In this document: piece by piece, positions 47,721-59,125 of the stretch
How the letters are laid out: each line of letters begins with the position of its first letter
Numbering within the stretch: position 1 is the first letter of the stretch
From: Neckera pumila
Lineage: Eukaryota; Streptophyta; Bryopsida; Hypnales; Neckeraceae
Direction of reading: 5' to 3'
Assembly (NCBI GenBank): GCA_963969595.1
Contig: OZ018417.1
Coordinates: 8,868,501-8,932,500 of the forward strand
Length of the DNA: 64,000 bases
Program-made: the position numbers and the translations under genes
The notes under the pieces: model-generated
What the model was told of the DNA's origin: nothing
What the model saw: the letters and a program-made list of their open reading frames with translations, nothing else
Databases searched by the model: none

Positions 47721-48359
47721 CACAAGTGTTTCACTCTCCAATCCTTAAATATGGTGTTTACTTTTGCTAACATGAACTTTTGGTAGACCCCCAAAGATAT
47801 TTTTAAAGTAGAAACACCTAAAATAAATAGTTTTTGTGGTTCTACTATTGTAAAAGTCAAGTGACCAAAAAAATTTGACGAAATTATCAGCAAACCCAAA
47901 AAAAACGCAACCCAAGTGGTTTTGTAATTTTTTGACATTTAAAAAATATATTTTTCAAAGTTTCAAAATTGGGAACATAGGATAACCTATGCATAACACT
48001 AGACTCACCTTGAATGAATATCTGTGAATCACAAAATGTTTCACAAGTGTTTCACTCTCCAATCCTTAAATACGGTGTTTACTTTTGCTAACATGAACTT
48101 TTGGTAGACCCCCAAAGATATTTTTAAGGTAGAAACACCTAAAATAAATATTTTTTGTGGTTCTACTATTGTAAAAGTCAAGTGACCAAAAAAATTTGAC
48201 AAAATTATTAGCAAACCCAAAAGAAACGCAACCCAAGTGGTTTTGTAATTTTTTGACATTTAAAAAATATATTTTTCAAAGTTTCAAAATTGGGAACATA
48301 AGATAACCTATGCATAACACTAGACTCACCTTGAATGAATATCTGTGAATCACAAAATG
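47721..48359. repeat. Tandem duplication, two ~320-bp copies
   Basis: The unit starting CACAAGTGTTTCACTCTCC at 47,721 is repeated at 48,042 with very few differences. Each copy has the same 72-codon minus-strand frame (MSKNYKTTWVAF...), which has no recognised domain. The close identity suggests a recent event. Confidence 0.9.
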
Positions 48360-49340
48360 CCTCAACTTTCATTGTTCACTTCAAAACTCCCCACTTCTTG
48401 TTAGATGCATCTCAAAAGTTCTATTGATTTTGAGTCAAGAAATGATCATTTTAGCCCATTTTTTAGATACTAGAGAACAAAAAATGGAATTTAAGGTTGA
48501 AGCACTAGTAGTTGATTATTTAAGGAGTTTTGGAGTAGATTGTGTGTAGTATGAGGTGGTGGAAATTTTTCCCATGTAGGAAGAGAGGAAATATGGAGGG
48601 TGCAAAATTTTCAGAATTTAATTCCCAAAGTTGAAAGTACAGTGAATTTTGGGAGCCAAAAGTGCATTTTACTAGTAGGCAATGTCTAAAGTCTTCCAAT
48701 TCTGATCGTCCAAGGATGCTCACTACTTCGAGACATGTGTCATAACCATATTAAGGTAGAACCATCCATTCCTGACCAGTGACCCATTTCTAACCTATAG
48801 ATGCATGTATTCTTGACCAAGCTTAGAATGTTTTCCTTTTTTTCCTTTTCAAAGTTGGAACTAATCAATACATGACACATGTCCCAAATTGTGAGAAAGA
48901 AAGTAGAAAATAATGACTAGGAAAAAAGTTATTGAATGATTGGCATTGGAAGAGTCTAGAGGTTGGCTATGGGTCTAGAGCACTTTTTGCCTCCCAAAAT
49001 TCATAGTAATTTCAATTCAAGCAATAAAATTACAGAATTTTTTGCAATCCTTGTCATTTCTATCGATATGCCTTTGAAAAATATTTGTTTTGCCTTCATT
49101 ACTCCATATCATGTTGGACTTCCTCATTTGATTGATTATAGGTGGCTCTAGGACATAAAAACAACACTCCAAGCCTGATTTCCAACCTAAGGTTGGAAAT
49201 AGTGCACCCTACAGGTTGGGTACTGGGCGTGGTCGACTACTGGTGCTTGTACCTTCTAGGTGTCCCATTGGCATTCCTTTGGCCGAAAAAACCCCAGGAA
49301 AATCCCGGTGGAGGCGAGGAAGACGAGAAGGGCGATTGAA
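48360..49340. other. Intergenic DNA and distal promoter of the ATP synthase b' gene
   Basis: No gene seen. A small palindrome (TTCCAACCTAAGGTTGGAA) lies at about 49,179-49,197. Confidence 0.5.
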
Positions 49341-49591
49341 ATCGATGAATGAAAAGTGAAAGTCGCGGTGAATGTTTCCTAGCCACCCACAGCAGCCATG
49401 GCTGGGTAGCCCCAGCGGAAGCGTTCTTCGTTATCCGCTGGGCCGCAAGCCGAATTGCGCCCGATGCGCCTTATCTCTCCATCTCTCTCCCCTTCCCCAA
49501 TTCCGCCATTCCTCTCTTGCAGTTCTGGATCTTCTCGTAATCACCCAATTCTCCAATTCCCCAATTCGTGAAGTTTCGTGGAGTTTCAGCA

Positions 49592-50350
49592 ATGGCAGCA
49601 ATGGCGGCCATGGCGACGAGCTCCACTGCAGTCGTAGCTTCTCTACCTTCAGGGTTGCGCTCCACGCGATTCGCATCCCGACATGCAATGGTTCGCATTA
49701 GCAAGAGCTTTGCCGCAGATTCTGTCGCTCGTAAAGCCCTTGAAGTTCGCGCCGGCCTTGCTCCCTTGTCTGAGCTCGAAGGTAGCGTGAAGCGCGCCAT
49801 CCACAATGTCAAGGACGCGGCATCTCAAAGCGCTTTGATGAAACAGGTTTCCTTCTTAGCCTTCAACGCCCTCATGGTGATGCCGGCGCTGGCCGAGGAG
49901 CTCGAGAAGGAGCCTAAGGGCAAGATCTTCGACTTCAACTTGACCCTCCCCATCATCGCCGTGCAGTTCTTGCTCCTCATGGTGGCACTCGACAACATCT
50001 GGTTCAAACCTGTGGCGAAAGTCATGGACGCAAGGGATGAGAATATCCGGGCGAAGCTGATGGGCGTGCGGGACAACTCTGGGGAGATCAAGAAGTTTCA
50101 GGATGAAGCCGAGGCGATTTTGAAAGCGGCCCGGATTGAGACCACGGAAGCGCTGACCAAGACGAAGCGCGAGACGGCGGCCACGTTGGATGAGAAGCTG
50201 CAGGAGTCGAGGGCGAGGATTGAGAAGGAGCTCGCGCAGGCGCTGTCGAACATGGAGGAACAGAAGGAGGATACGTTGCGGAGCTTGGACAAGCAGGTGC
50301 AAACCCTGAGTGACGACATTCTCAGCAAGGTTATCCCCTTCAAGGTGTAA
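49592..50350 (+). CDS. ATPG: Chloroplast ATP synthase subunit b' (CF0 subunit II)
   Basis: Subunit b' pairs with the chloroplast-encoded subunit b to form the peripheral stalk of the thylakoid ATP synthase, holding the alpha/beta head against the rotating ring. The single-exon gene encodes 252 residues. Residues 1 to about 55 form a transit peptide (Ala/Ser/Arg-rich). A second hydrophobic signal ends MVMPALA|EE (cleavage after about 101). The mature protein begins with KIFDFNLTLP and a membrane helix at about 115-137 (PIIAVQFLLLMVALDNIWF), followed by FKPVAKVMDARD and a long charged coiled coil to residue 245. An in-frame GTG at 49,568 precedes it, but the first ATG is at 49,592 in an AGCAATGGC context; two more ATGs follow within seven codons. 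Upstream is a CT-rich leader (about 49,471-49,540). Confidence 0.93.
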   Translation: MAAMAAMATSSTAVVASLPSGLRSTRFASRHAMVRISKSFAADSVARKALEVRAGLAPLSELEGSVKRAIHNVKDAASQSALMKQVSFLAFNALMVMPALAEELEKEPKGKIFDFNLTLPIIAVQFLLLMVALDNIWFKPVAKVMDARDENIRAKLMGVRDNSGEIKKFQDEAEAILKAARIETTEALTKTKRETAATLDEKLQESRARIEKELAQALSNMEEQKEDTLRSLDKQVQTLSDDILSKVIPFKV

Positions 50351-51140
50351 AAGGTTGATTGTACCTTAGTTTAGTAGTTTTTGTATGTAGAGGTAGCGAT
50401 TTGGAAGTCAGACGCTCCGTACATTGTAGCATTATTCCTCACTCAATTCGACGACAAATTTCGGGTTCCGAGTTCGTTTCCTGGTATGTGGAGTCTCGGT
50501 GGGCAAGGGGTGGGGGACATCCAATCAGTTTTTTCTTATTTTTTTGGTGTATATTACAATTTCGATGGAAAGGAATGTTGCATTGATAGAGCTGATACTT
50601 GGTCGCTAGGAATCTATGCTCCTGGAGACTGTACCTTATCAGAGTCTTGGAGGGGTATTCTTGTATGAAAGACATTCTTGCTTTCGCAAACGTTACATTT
50701 GCAGATGTCTAAGCATTTTCAATTTATGTCATGGAGGTCAAGAAGCTTTTTGTTTTCTCTTTTTCTTATTGTTTTCCTTGAGCCTCTCTTCCATCTCCTC
50801 CGCTTTCCTGTTTTCCTATTCTTGGGATTGAACCTTGTAGGACGTTAAAGGTTCAACCTCTATGTTTTTCACCCTAGAGCAAGACTTGTCGAATCCACCA
50901 TTGGTAAACCTAAACCAGTTTGCAGTCTGCGCCTAGTAATGAGGAATTATCTTCTTAAAACTAAGGCACGAGAGTTAGTACACACAACCATGTACTCAAC
51001 TTCAAATTTACACATCAATTCCAATGGCTTGTTCTTGTTAGTTTCGCTTGAACATTGTCATTGAATTGAATTATTGTAAATTCCTGGATATTCAGAATTC
51101 TTATCTTTCAGCATCATCAGCGCAGTTGTTGATTGAATAC
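50351..51140 (+). other. 3' untranslated region of ATPG and intergenic DNA
   Basis: Contains T-rich stretches (50,530-50,550; 50,745-50,780) and no coding frame with a recognised domain. Confidence 0.4.
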
Positions 51141-51158
51141 CGAAGTAGGAATTCAGCT

Positions 51159-51601
51159 CTAGCTCCACAACGCAGGCTCTTCGCAATGTGCATCATCGTT
51201 GGCATTCGCGACATTCGGAAGGTCTGTCCTCATATCGTGTGATATGTCCAGAAGTAGATTTGAATTCGTTTCATCAAATGGGTCACTCCAAAATTGATAC
51301 CCCTGACAACTATTTTCCGGTGGCAACGACAATACAAATGGTCCGCAAGTGCAAGTCACATCCTCAAATGAAAGCAACGATGAATGCCCTTGATCTCTCA
51401 TAACATCATCATAAGAATCTAGTTGAAAATGAACAATTTGATCAGCAATTCCAAATTGAAGCTCTGTATGCGGAGCTTCAAAATTATTTTGGTCGGCAAC
51501 AGAATTTTTGAGAGGTTGGTCTCTGGGCTGTGGTCTGCTTGGTAGCACCGATTTCTCGTGTCCATTTTAATCTTCAACAGAATGTAATTCAGGAATGTTG
51601 C
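51159..51601 (-). pseudogene. Broken single-exon ORF of unknown function
   Basis: On the minus strand an ATG near 51,601 starts MSNIPELHSVED, then an in-frame TAA, then an open stretch of about 136 codons ending EEPALWS. The composition (Asp/Ser/Pro-rich, FQLDSYDDVM, FEDVTCTCGPFVLSLPPE) looks protein-like, somewhat like an acidic activation region of a transcription factor, but no domain is recognisable. It could also be a fragment of a larger gene or of a transposon. Confidence 0.4.
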
Positions 51602-53088
51602 TCATCGTTGGAATCCGGTGAATTGTGAAATGTGAAATGGACAAAGGAAAACGGAATTTGAATTTGTGGTGAAGGGTAATTGTGTCTTTTCATAATATCT
51701 ACAAACCTATGTGAACTTAAATTTAGAAAGATCACAATTTTTTCTACAAAACCTTAATTTTCTTGTTGCACATGGTAGCCAAATCCATACGGTATGCACC
51801 ATTTCCAAAATTGTAAGAATTTAGCAGTATCCATAGACTAAGAAACTAGTGTTGAGTCATATGCAACCACTCATTGGCATGTGTACAATAGAAGCAAATT
51901 GAGCTGACTAAATGAATTCAAAGATGGCATAATTGTCAAAAAAAACTTGCTCAATAGAAATTAGCCGCCAAGGACTAAAAGTGCCCGATGAATGACTTTC
52001 AAGGAAAACATAGAAACCAAGAATGACCTATCTATCATAGAATGTTATTTTTTTTGCTAACTCCTTTGTTGAAAGGGTCACGTCTGTCCAGGATTAAATC
52101 TCAAATTTTGACTTCCTTTGAGCATCATTAATTGCAATTGAATATGGATATTTTTTTTCTATTTATTTTTATTGTGTCTTATTGGCAAGTGAAAGAAGAT
52201 TATGACGTAGATTAGCGTATCTGGAGACTTTATGTGTAAGTTCATTCCAAAGTTAGCAATAAGCCACCAAATATAAAATGTAGCGGTGGAATAAATTGCA
52301 ATAATTCTATCAAGTGCCGTTTATAGTTGTAGAACATCAAGCCCCACTTTTGAGACTATTGTGATATACTTTTGTTGGTATATAATTTCTTATTAGGCTT
52401 TACAATTAGAATTGGGTTGTGGTATCTATCTACTTGTTTAGATCCATATTGTTTTGGGTGAAATATCAAGGTCGAAGCCTTGAGGGTTCTAAGAGACTCA
52501 AATTGTGACTTTGAATTATTGTACCATTTCCATGGTTTCTCTTTCTTTAAGCATGATTTAAAGTTTTTCTCTATATTTTTTTCTTTTAGCTTGCTTCTAA
52601 TGGTCTATATTTCAATTGTCCAAAGTCCAAATCTAAATTTTTTTGGGTATCTATTTATGCAAATTTTTTTATTCACTTCCAATGATAGTATTATCAAATT
52701 CTAATTTTATATCAATAGTTAAAAAATAATAATTTTTGGCCCTTTTGTTGTAATCCATTGATGATGTTCTAACCAACAAGTAAAGACACACTTAAAATGT
52801 TTCATACCCTTACAAAAATTGCCATAGCTAATTGAGTAATTTGAGATTTTCAACCAAATTTGGACATTTGGTACAAGTACTGTAACACACTTGCATAAAC
52901 TAAATGTCAAAGTTTTTAAATATTTTTACTAATAAAATATACTGGTAATTTTTTTTAATACAAGTAAATTCTTCAACTACCCACATACTCAATTTTGTTC
53001 CAAAATGATCTTTTGGTTGGTCAAAATATTTGGGACTAAGGTTGAAAGTAATATTTTTTCAACCAATTTCAAGTTGCAAGTAGAATTT
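51602..53088. other. AT-rich intergenic DNA
   Basis: No supported gene. Confidence 0.5.
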
Positions 53089-53091
53089 GGC

Positions 53092-53313
53092 CACTACAAG
53101 AGAATGGGGTGTTTTAAGTGAGTTTTTAAATATAGTCCTAGACATACGGTTTTAAGGAATGAGCTTTAAGGCAGTTTTTAGCAAAATTTTACTAGAAATA
53201 CATGTGTTTCTAGTAAAATTTTGCTAAAAATTGCCTTAAAGCTCATTCCTTAAAACCTTATGTCTAGGACTATACTTAAAAACTCATTTAAAACACTCCA
53301 TTCTCTTCTAGTG
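53092..53313. mobile_element. CACTA-type hairpin MITE (222 bp)
   Basis: The left end is CACTACAAGAGAATGG; the right end, read inward, is CACTAGAAGAGAATGG. The inverted repeat runs almost to the centre (TAGAAATACATGTGTTTCTA near 53,201). Flanks GGC (53,089-53,091) and GGT (53,314-53,316) may be a 3-bp duplication with one change. A truncated copy lies at 17,812-17,945. Confidence 0.85.
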
Positions 53314-53649
53314 GGTGCACGCCTATTGTCTTAAAACTTTGAGTTTTAAAGCCTTTTTCACAAGGCGTTTTCCAAATATTAAAAAATCTTTTGGACATTT
53401 TCAAAGAGCACCAGTGAGCACTTAATTGTTGAGTGTGAAGTCATTGTTATGTGGGCATTAGTATAGGTCAAGACCATGTGTGGACTTCTATTTTGCCTCT
53501 CCAAAAGGCCATACGATTCAATTCCTTTAATCAGGCAACACTCAACAAGATGCAAAAATAAGAACAACAATGTTTATTGACCCTTTCAGTCATTTCATAT
53601 GTCTTTCAATAAATCATTGCATAGATGGAAGAGAAACTATTGCCCAAGG

Positions 53650-54656
53650 CTGCTTTGTTGTTTCTAGATAACAATCAAAAGCCGAATTTGATTGATTTGC
53701 AATTTTTTTGGCCCAAAATTTAAAAGAAGGTGGGGACGAAGAATATCTTTCATATGCACTAAGCTTCATGACATTTGGATATATGAGTCAAAAGTTACGG
53801 CCTAATATGTTATTTTTTTTCATATATGGACATTCTAGAACATCTGGGTAAATATATATATTTTTTTTTTCAAAAACAGAAATTTGGAATTAGTTTTCTA
53901 GAGTTATATATAAGTGGAAAGCTTTTAATAATTTCATTTTGATCAATGAATCAAAAGTTATGAGGATTGAAAATATTGCCTCCGAGGGTGCTCCTTTAGT
54001 TCTGGGTATTGTTTTCCCTTATCAACAGAAATTGTCCATGTGTTTCAAGGAAAAAAAAAAAGGTTGTGAGGATTTTTTAGTTGTGGGCAGTTATGGATTC
54101 TCTACTCCAGTAAAATTTGAAGTCCTTTATCTTACTCAATTTTCAATATTTAAAAAATAAATAAAATCATAGGATGTAGATTGTTTATTACAACATTTCA
54201 ACCATTAGAATTGCAATTTTCAATTTCATAATTAAATTCTAAACAATTAAGTATTTTGAATCATTATCTATCACTGTCTACTTACTATTTTTTTCCTATA
54301 TGTTGTATAATTCGAAATGATCTGAAATTTTTCAAGCATATGGCTTCCTTGTCTAGAAAAAAAAATACAAAGAAGCACCACCATTTTGGAAATTTTTTCA
54401 TAGAAAAGCGTGTGAAGTGCAGCTGCCCAATTTTTTGCAGAGCCAAAAAAATGATTTCAATGAATTTGAATGCTTAAATCTTGCAATCCACGCGGTGGAA
54501 ATTTATGAAATTCTTACCACACGTTCTCAAGTCAGCATATTACAAAATCCTATGGTTACATGGGTCAAAAAATGTTTTTTTTCAAAAATTTGGTACTTGT
54601 ATTGGATTTAGTTTTCAAGCGTTTTTGGTGAAAACATAGTTATGGAACTTTAGGGA
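53650..54656. mobile_element. Truncated TTAA element, copy Pc
   Basis: The right end reads GGAACTTTAGGGA followed by TTAA (54,657-54,660). The interior matches copies Pa and Pb over most of its length (for example ATATGTTGTATAATTC, GTGAAGTGCAGCTGCC). A left TTAA terminus was not found, so the copy appears truncated. Confidence 0.65.
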
Positions 54657-54661
54657 TTAAT

Positions 54662-55045
54662 CATTACAAAAATATTCAGCCCCTTGGAGGGCCGTCGAAA
54701 GTTGACATGCCATGCTATTCTTTACATGGCCTGTCAACTTTGAATTTGCTCTTGGTGAGCAGTCAGAGTCTTTGACTGCTTGCCGGAGCAATCAAATTTC
54801 ACAGAATTTTTAAAATTTTAAAATTTTTAAAATTTTTAAATTAAAATTTTTTTTTTTAAGATTTTTTTTTTTTTCTTTATAATAATTTTTTATTCGGAAT
54901 TCTGGGTTCTTGCGCCATTGCTGCTGCAGTTTCAGCAGGGCGGAAATAGGAGGAAAACAACTTTTTGAGCAAAATAAAAGCAAATTTCAGAGTTCTTCGG
55001 AAGGCTGTGGAGCAGCCCTCGAGAGGCTTGAAATTTCCTCTAATG
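54662..55045. mobile_element. Family M TIR element
   Basis: The left end is CATTACAAAAATATTCAGCCCC; the right end, read inward, is CATTAGAGGAAATTTCAAGCC. Both continue into TGGAGGGC or CGAGGGC. It starts one base after the TTAA of the neighbouring element. Non-coding. Confidence 0.6.
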
Positions 55046-55454
55046 CCCCGAAGCACTTTGACTTCCATATTTTGGATGATAAAGAAAGGGCTTGAAGGCA
55101 TTTTTAAGTCCATCTAACTTCTCATTTAGCCCAATGTAATACTTAAATCTAGAATAGACAACCTTCTGTTATGACCAAGTTCATAAAATTTCCTTAAATG
55201 ATATTTTCGTACAAAGATATAAGCAAAAATGTGCAACAATTCAAAATGGATTAAGGCGTTTATGAGTTAACACATCCAAAAGAGGACGGAGGATGCAATC
55301 CTGCATTGTTGCCAACCTTGCCAATGCATTTAGGGTTCTAAGAACCATGCCAAGGTTGAAGAGTGAAACAACAAAGAAAAGGGAACTTACACAACATATA
55401 CCATTACAATGCCCAATTACTAGCCCAAAACTGAGGATGCTCTAACCTCCTTAA

Positions 55455-56637
55455 CCCCTAAAGGATCGAGGCCTTTTGTTAGCCAAAAATCACTCAAAGT
55501 TGTCATTTCTATAGCAAAGAGTAAAAAAATTTGAAAATTGTATTTTTTGCACAGCTAACCATAAGATCTTACACCTAACTAGTAGGAGAGTGTGTGGAAA
55601 TATTTTAGAATTTTTGACTGCATGAATAGCAAGATATCTGCGTTTAAAATGAAATATATAAGTCTTTTCAGTACATTGCAGGACTAAATCATTTGACTTT
55701 GAACCTTCTTAACTTTATTTTTTTGCACTTCAAAGTTTTGAGCTTTAAATATTTGAAGTAGAAAATTAAGTTGAAAGTCTAGGAAAATAAAAGAATTCAC
55801 AAAAACTTAATTTTCTTTCCATTAAAGGAGATTTGAGGCCTTTGGAAGACTACAAATTTCCCTGCGTCCCCAGACTGCAGGAATGCAAGGAAGCAGCTGG
55901 CTAATGTGGTTGAAATGGTGCCACGTCATTTTCGAAAAATAAAAATAAAAAAATAAAATTTTGGCCTAAAATGATATTTTGGGATAAATTTATTAATTCT
56001 TTTATTTTTATTTTTTTTGAAAAAAAAATTCTGACATCCCGTATCGACTGATTACAGAATCTTGCCAGATTTGGGAACGGATCTGGAACGGCCCTCCAAT
56101 GCCCGCAACTCTCATCTAATGCCTTTAAAAAATTGTTTAGTAGAAGTAGGTACAAGATACAATGATACAAGGAAAATCTAAAGTATTAATATTTCTAATA
56201 TGGAATTAAAATGCACTAGTCTCAGTGGTGAGATTGTTCTAGAAAGCAAACTAAACCATGCATAATTTTTTTGAAAATTATAAAAATTCATTTCAAAAAT
56301 TATTACAAGTAATTTTTCAAGAAGATACTCTAATTGCCTGAAAAACAAGATTATCTAGAACTTTCCTATAACAAATCCAAATGGAATGAATCAAAGCTTT
56401 CTAAGTAGACAAAAATATAATCTATGAGGAAAATTAAATTAAATTAAATCAAAAATTTTGATTCTTTTTTTGCTGCCCCCACTCCTCTATTTTTGAGCTT
56501 ATTTGTGCAAGACTTTGTTTCCTGTCATCGGTTGAAAAAAATATATATTCCCACAAGCTAATCAATTTTTCTATCTTCAAAAAAAGTTTCAAAAAATGAA
56601 GACAAAACTTCAACCTGTAGATAATGGTCCTTTAGGA
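55455..56637. mobile_element. Probable TTAA element, copy Pe (family P2)
   Basis: TTAA (55,451-55,454) precedes CCCCTAAAGGATCGAGGCC. A matching right end is GGTCCTTTAGGAC followed by CTAA (56,638-56,641), one base from TTAA. The right ~180 bp match the element at 6465 in reverse. A family M element (55,820-56,121) sits inside. An alternative partner for the left end is the terminus at 59,121. Confidence 0.5.
55820..56121. mobile_element. Family M TIR element, relative of 16,174
   Basis: The left end is CATTAAAGGAGATTTGAGGCC; the right end, read inward, is CATTAGATGAGAGTTGCGGGC. Its interior, in reverse orientation, shares TACGGGATGTCAGAATTTTTTT and GTGCCACGTCA with the element at 16,174. Confidence 0.7.
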
Positions 56638-56641
56638 CTAA

Positions 56642-57234
56642 CCCTATAATGACACGGCAATCTAAAAGTGTCTAATGGATGATAAAAAAATCCTTCTATA
56701 TAAGAAGGTAGTGCAGACGTTCATCCTTGGAGTTTTATGTGAAAAAAAGAGGTCTTGCACAATGTAAGAGCATCGCCACCCATTCACTAGGAAGCTCCTT
56801 GACTTGTGCTTGGGCATGGCCAATCAGGAAAAAGTGGTCCACCATAACCCCGGAGAAGGACAAAAAGAGGATTGTCACGCCAAATTGGCCCCTCCAAACA
56901 GCACGACACTATCCAAGGGCAATAATTGACTATGAGGCAAAGATTTTGTTGGCGTTTTTTTTTCTTCTTCCATACTGATTCTTGTTAGACCTTGCATGTT
57001 CCAAGTGTGTTTTTAATTTTATTTGTACTTTGCTATTGACAAATTTCAATGTTCATAATGAATTTTGATAAAAAGGACATTGTCCCCAAATTCATCAAAT
57101 TTTATCAAAACTTAAATATTTGTATAAGCTCAATTTTTGTTGATTCAAATTTAGTATCAAAAGGACAAATGAGTTGAAGTTTACCTCATATTTACCTCAA
57201 TAGCCTTTTTTTTCTTTCTACTTTAAACGAAATT
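56642..57234. other. Intergenic DNA
   Basis: The frame at 56,727-56,978 is not recognisable. No supported gene. Confidence 0.5.
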
Positions 57235-58025
57235 TAATGTGCAAATTAAAAGTGTGCTTGAGGTGCACTTGAGGTAGACCGCAAACACACCTCAAGCACA
57301 TTTGGGATTTAATTTTTAATTTTAATTTTAATTTAATGTAAAAAATAAAAGTGAGCTAGAGATGTACTTCAGGTAGACCTCAATAACACCTCAAACACAC
57401 TTTTGGTGATTTATGTTTAGTTTTTACTTTTATTTAATGTGAAAAGAAAAAGTGTCCTTCAGGTGTCCTTGAGGTAGACCTCATAGTATAACTCTTGCAT
57501 ACCTTAAGCACACCTCAAACACACTTTCACTATTTTCCTTGCATTTAAGTTTGTTTTTAAAAATATAAAAAGATTCTTAAAAAATTCTATTCAAAATTTA
57601 ATAAGTAATCAAAGCTTGCTTGAGGTGTGCTTGAGGTAGACATCAAAGACACCTCAAGCACACTTTCACTATTCTCATTAAATTTTTTATATTTATTTTA
57701 AAAAGATTGTTGAAAATTTTAATAACTAAAAATTAATCAAAGTGTGCTTGAGGTGTGCTTGAGGTAGACCTCAAGCACATTTCTTTGCTTTTTTCATTGC
57801 ATTTGAATCAAAATTAAAAAAAAAGTTGTGATGAAAAATTATATTCAAAATTTTAAAAAGAAAGGAAATTGTACTTGAGGTCTACCTCAAGCACACCACT
57901 AACACACTTTGATTTATTTTTAAATTCTATACACTTTTTCAATATAATTTTTTTTTTAAATTTGATTTCAAATGCACACCTCAAACACACCTTAACCCTG
58001 AAAGGTAGACCTCAAGCACACCTTA
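57235..58025. repeat. Array of degenerate palindromic CTTGAGGTAGACCTCAAG motifs
   Basis: Seven blocks near 57,249, 57,345, 57,441, 57,616, 57,740, 57,866 and 57,976 each carry TGTGCTTGAGGT, an AG centre, and ACCTCAAGCACAC, separated by about 50-110 bp of AT-rich DNA. Each block can form a short stem. Motif order and spacing vary, so this is an old tandem array. No coding frame. Confidence 0.75.
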
Positions 58026-58386
58026 AGATTTTTTAAGAATTAAAAACATATTTATTTGAATTTATTTATTTATTTATTTTAAAGTTAATTATTTAATAAT
58101 ATGATAGAAAAATTTTAGTTTGAAAAGTAGAATGCAAAATGTATAAGTTACCTCCCCAAGGACTAATAAGTTGCGATTCTCATTGCATTCGAATTAAAAA
58201 ATAAAAACTTGTGCTTTTTTCATTAAGGAAGTGATTGACTTCTTTTCCCATGTTCTCTGGCTAGGGATGACTAAGATATCTCCCCAACCAAATGAAATCC
58301 GGGAGGGGCAAGGTTTGGGCCATCCCATTCCCTGTGGTACCAAAAATGTTGATTTCCACTGTCACCTATCCAATGTTCGAGGGTTA

Positions 58387-58425
58387 ACCCTTGAACGCCG
58401 CGGATGCCATTCCGTGGCGTTCTAA
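58387..58425. repeat. Short GC-rich hairpin
   Basis: GAACGCCGCGGATGCC faces CATTCCGTGGCGTTC, an imperfect stem of about 13 bp with a short loop. TTAACCCTTG lies just upstream. Confidence 0.5.
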
Positions 58426-59111
58426 TGACAATATTGTTGAGCCAAGAGAGTTCAAAAGCATTTTTCATCCTCTTTTTCCTTGTTGACCTTTCACATTGGG
58501 TTATGAAGAGTATCCACTTGAGTTTGTACTCTTTCCAATTTTTGTCTTCACGGAAATGAGAAGCTATTAAAAAAAACGGATCACAAAATATGCTACTTTA
58601 GAGTATTCTGGAAAGTTGTTGCTCCTTGCTTTAAACCTGAAATTTCTCCACTAAAATGATATTTTTTGAGTTTGAGTCAAACTAACAAAATGAAGGTCAT
58701 CCACTCTATTTTCACCTCTAGTTTGAATTCTGAAAAAATTCCTAATATTGCATATTTTATTGCAATTTGAACACTGGGTGTATTTTCAATGTCTATTATT
58801 TTCTAATTATAGAATGATACGGAAATTGAGTTTACACCATGATGTTTATCATTGTGATATACACTTATGGTGAAATTTTCAGATTTTTGAAATATTTTCT
58901 TATTTAATATAATTTTTCTTCACTTTTTCTTCAAAAATTCTTTAAAAAATTAATTTTCCACCAAAAAATCTAAATTTTTTCTGAAGTAAAAAAGACATGT
59001 ACTTTCATCTTTGAAAAATAAAAATAAAAATTTTCATACATATCTAGTTGCAAAATGGTAGCAAATTGAGTGATGGACAATGAAGTTTGAAATCCATGGT
59101 CATGGGTCTGT

Positions 59112-59121
59112 CATTTAGGGG
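59112..59121. mobile_element. Orphan TTAA-element terminus
   Basis: CATTTAGGGG is followed by TTAA (59,122-59,125); read inward it is CCCCTAAATGACAGACCC, like copy Pd. Its other end is not assigned; 55,455 is one candidate. Confidence 0.45.
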
Positions 59122-59125
59122 TTAA

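Noticed and set aside
47720..48259. Two identical 72-codon frames as a duplicated gene
   Set aside because: No domain, no start context and no coding-type substitution pattern. They are explained by the tandem duplication.
49856..50302. 148-codon minus-strand frame opposite ATPG
   Set aside because: Its Leu/Arg/His-rich product arises from the coiled-coil coding sequence on the other strand.
57235..58025. CRISPR-like array
   Set aside because: Repeats are degenerate, spacing is irregular, spacers are AT-rich and similar to the rest of the region, and the DNA is plant nuclear.
55455..59121. A single 3.67-kb TTAA element
   Set aside because: The left end pairs better with the terminus at 56,637, and the right end at 59,121 resembles a different subfamily. 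It is kept as an alternative only.
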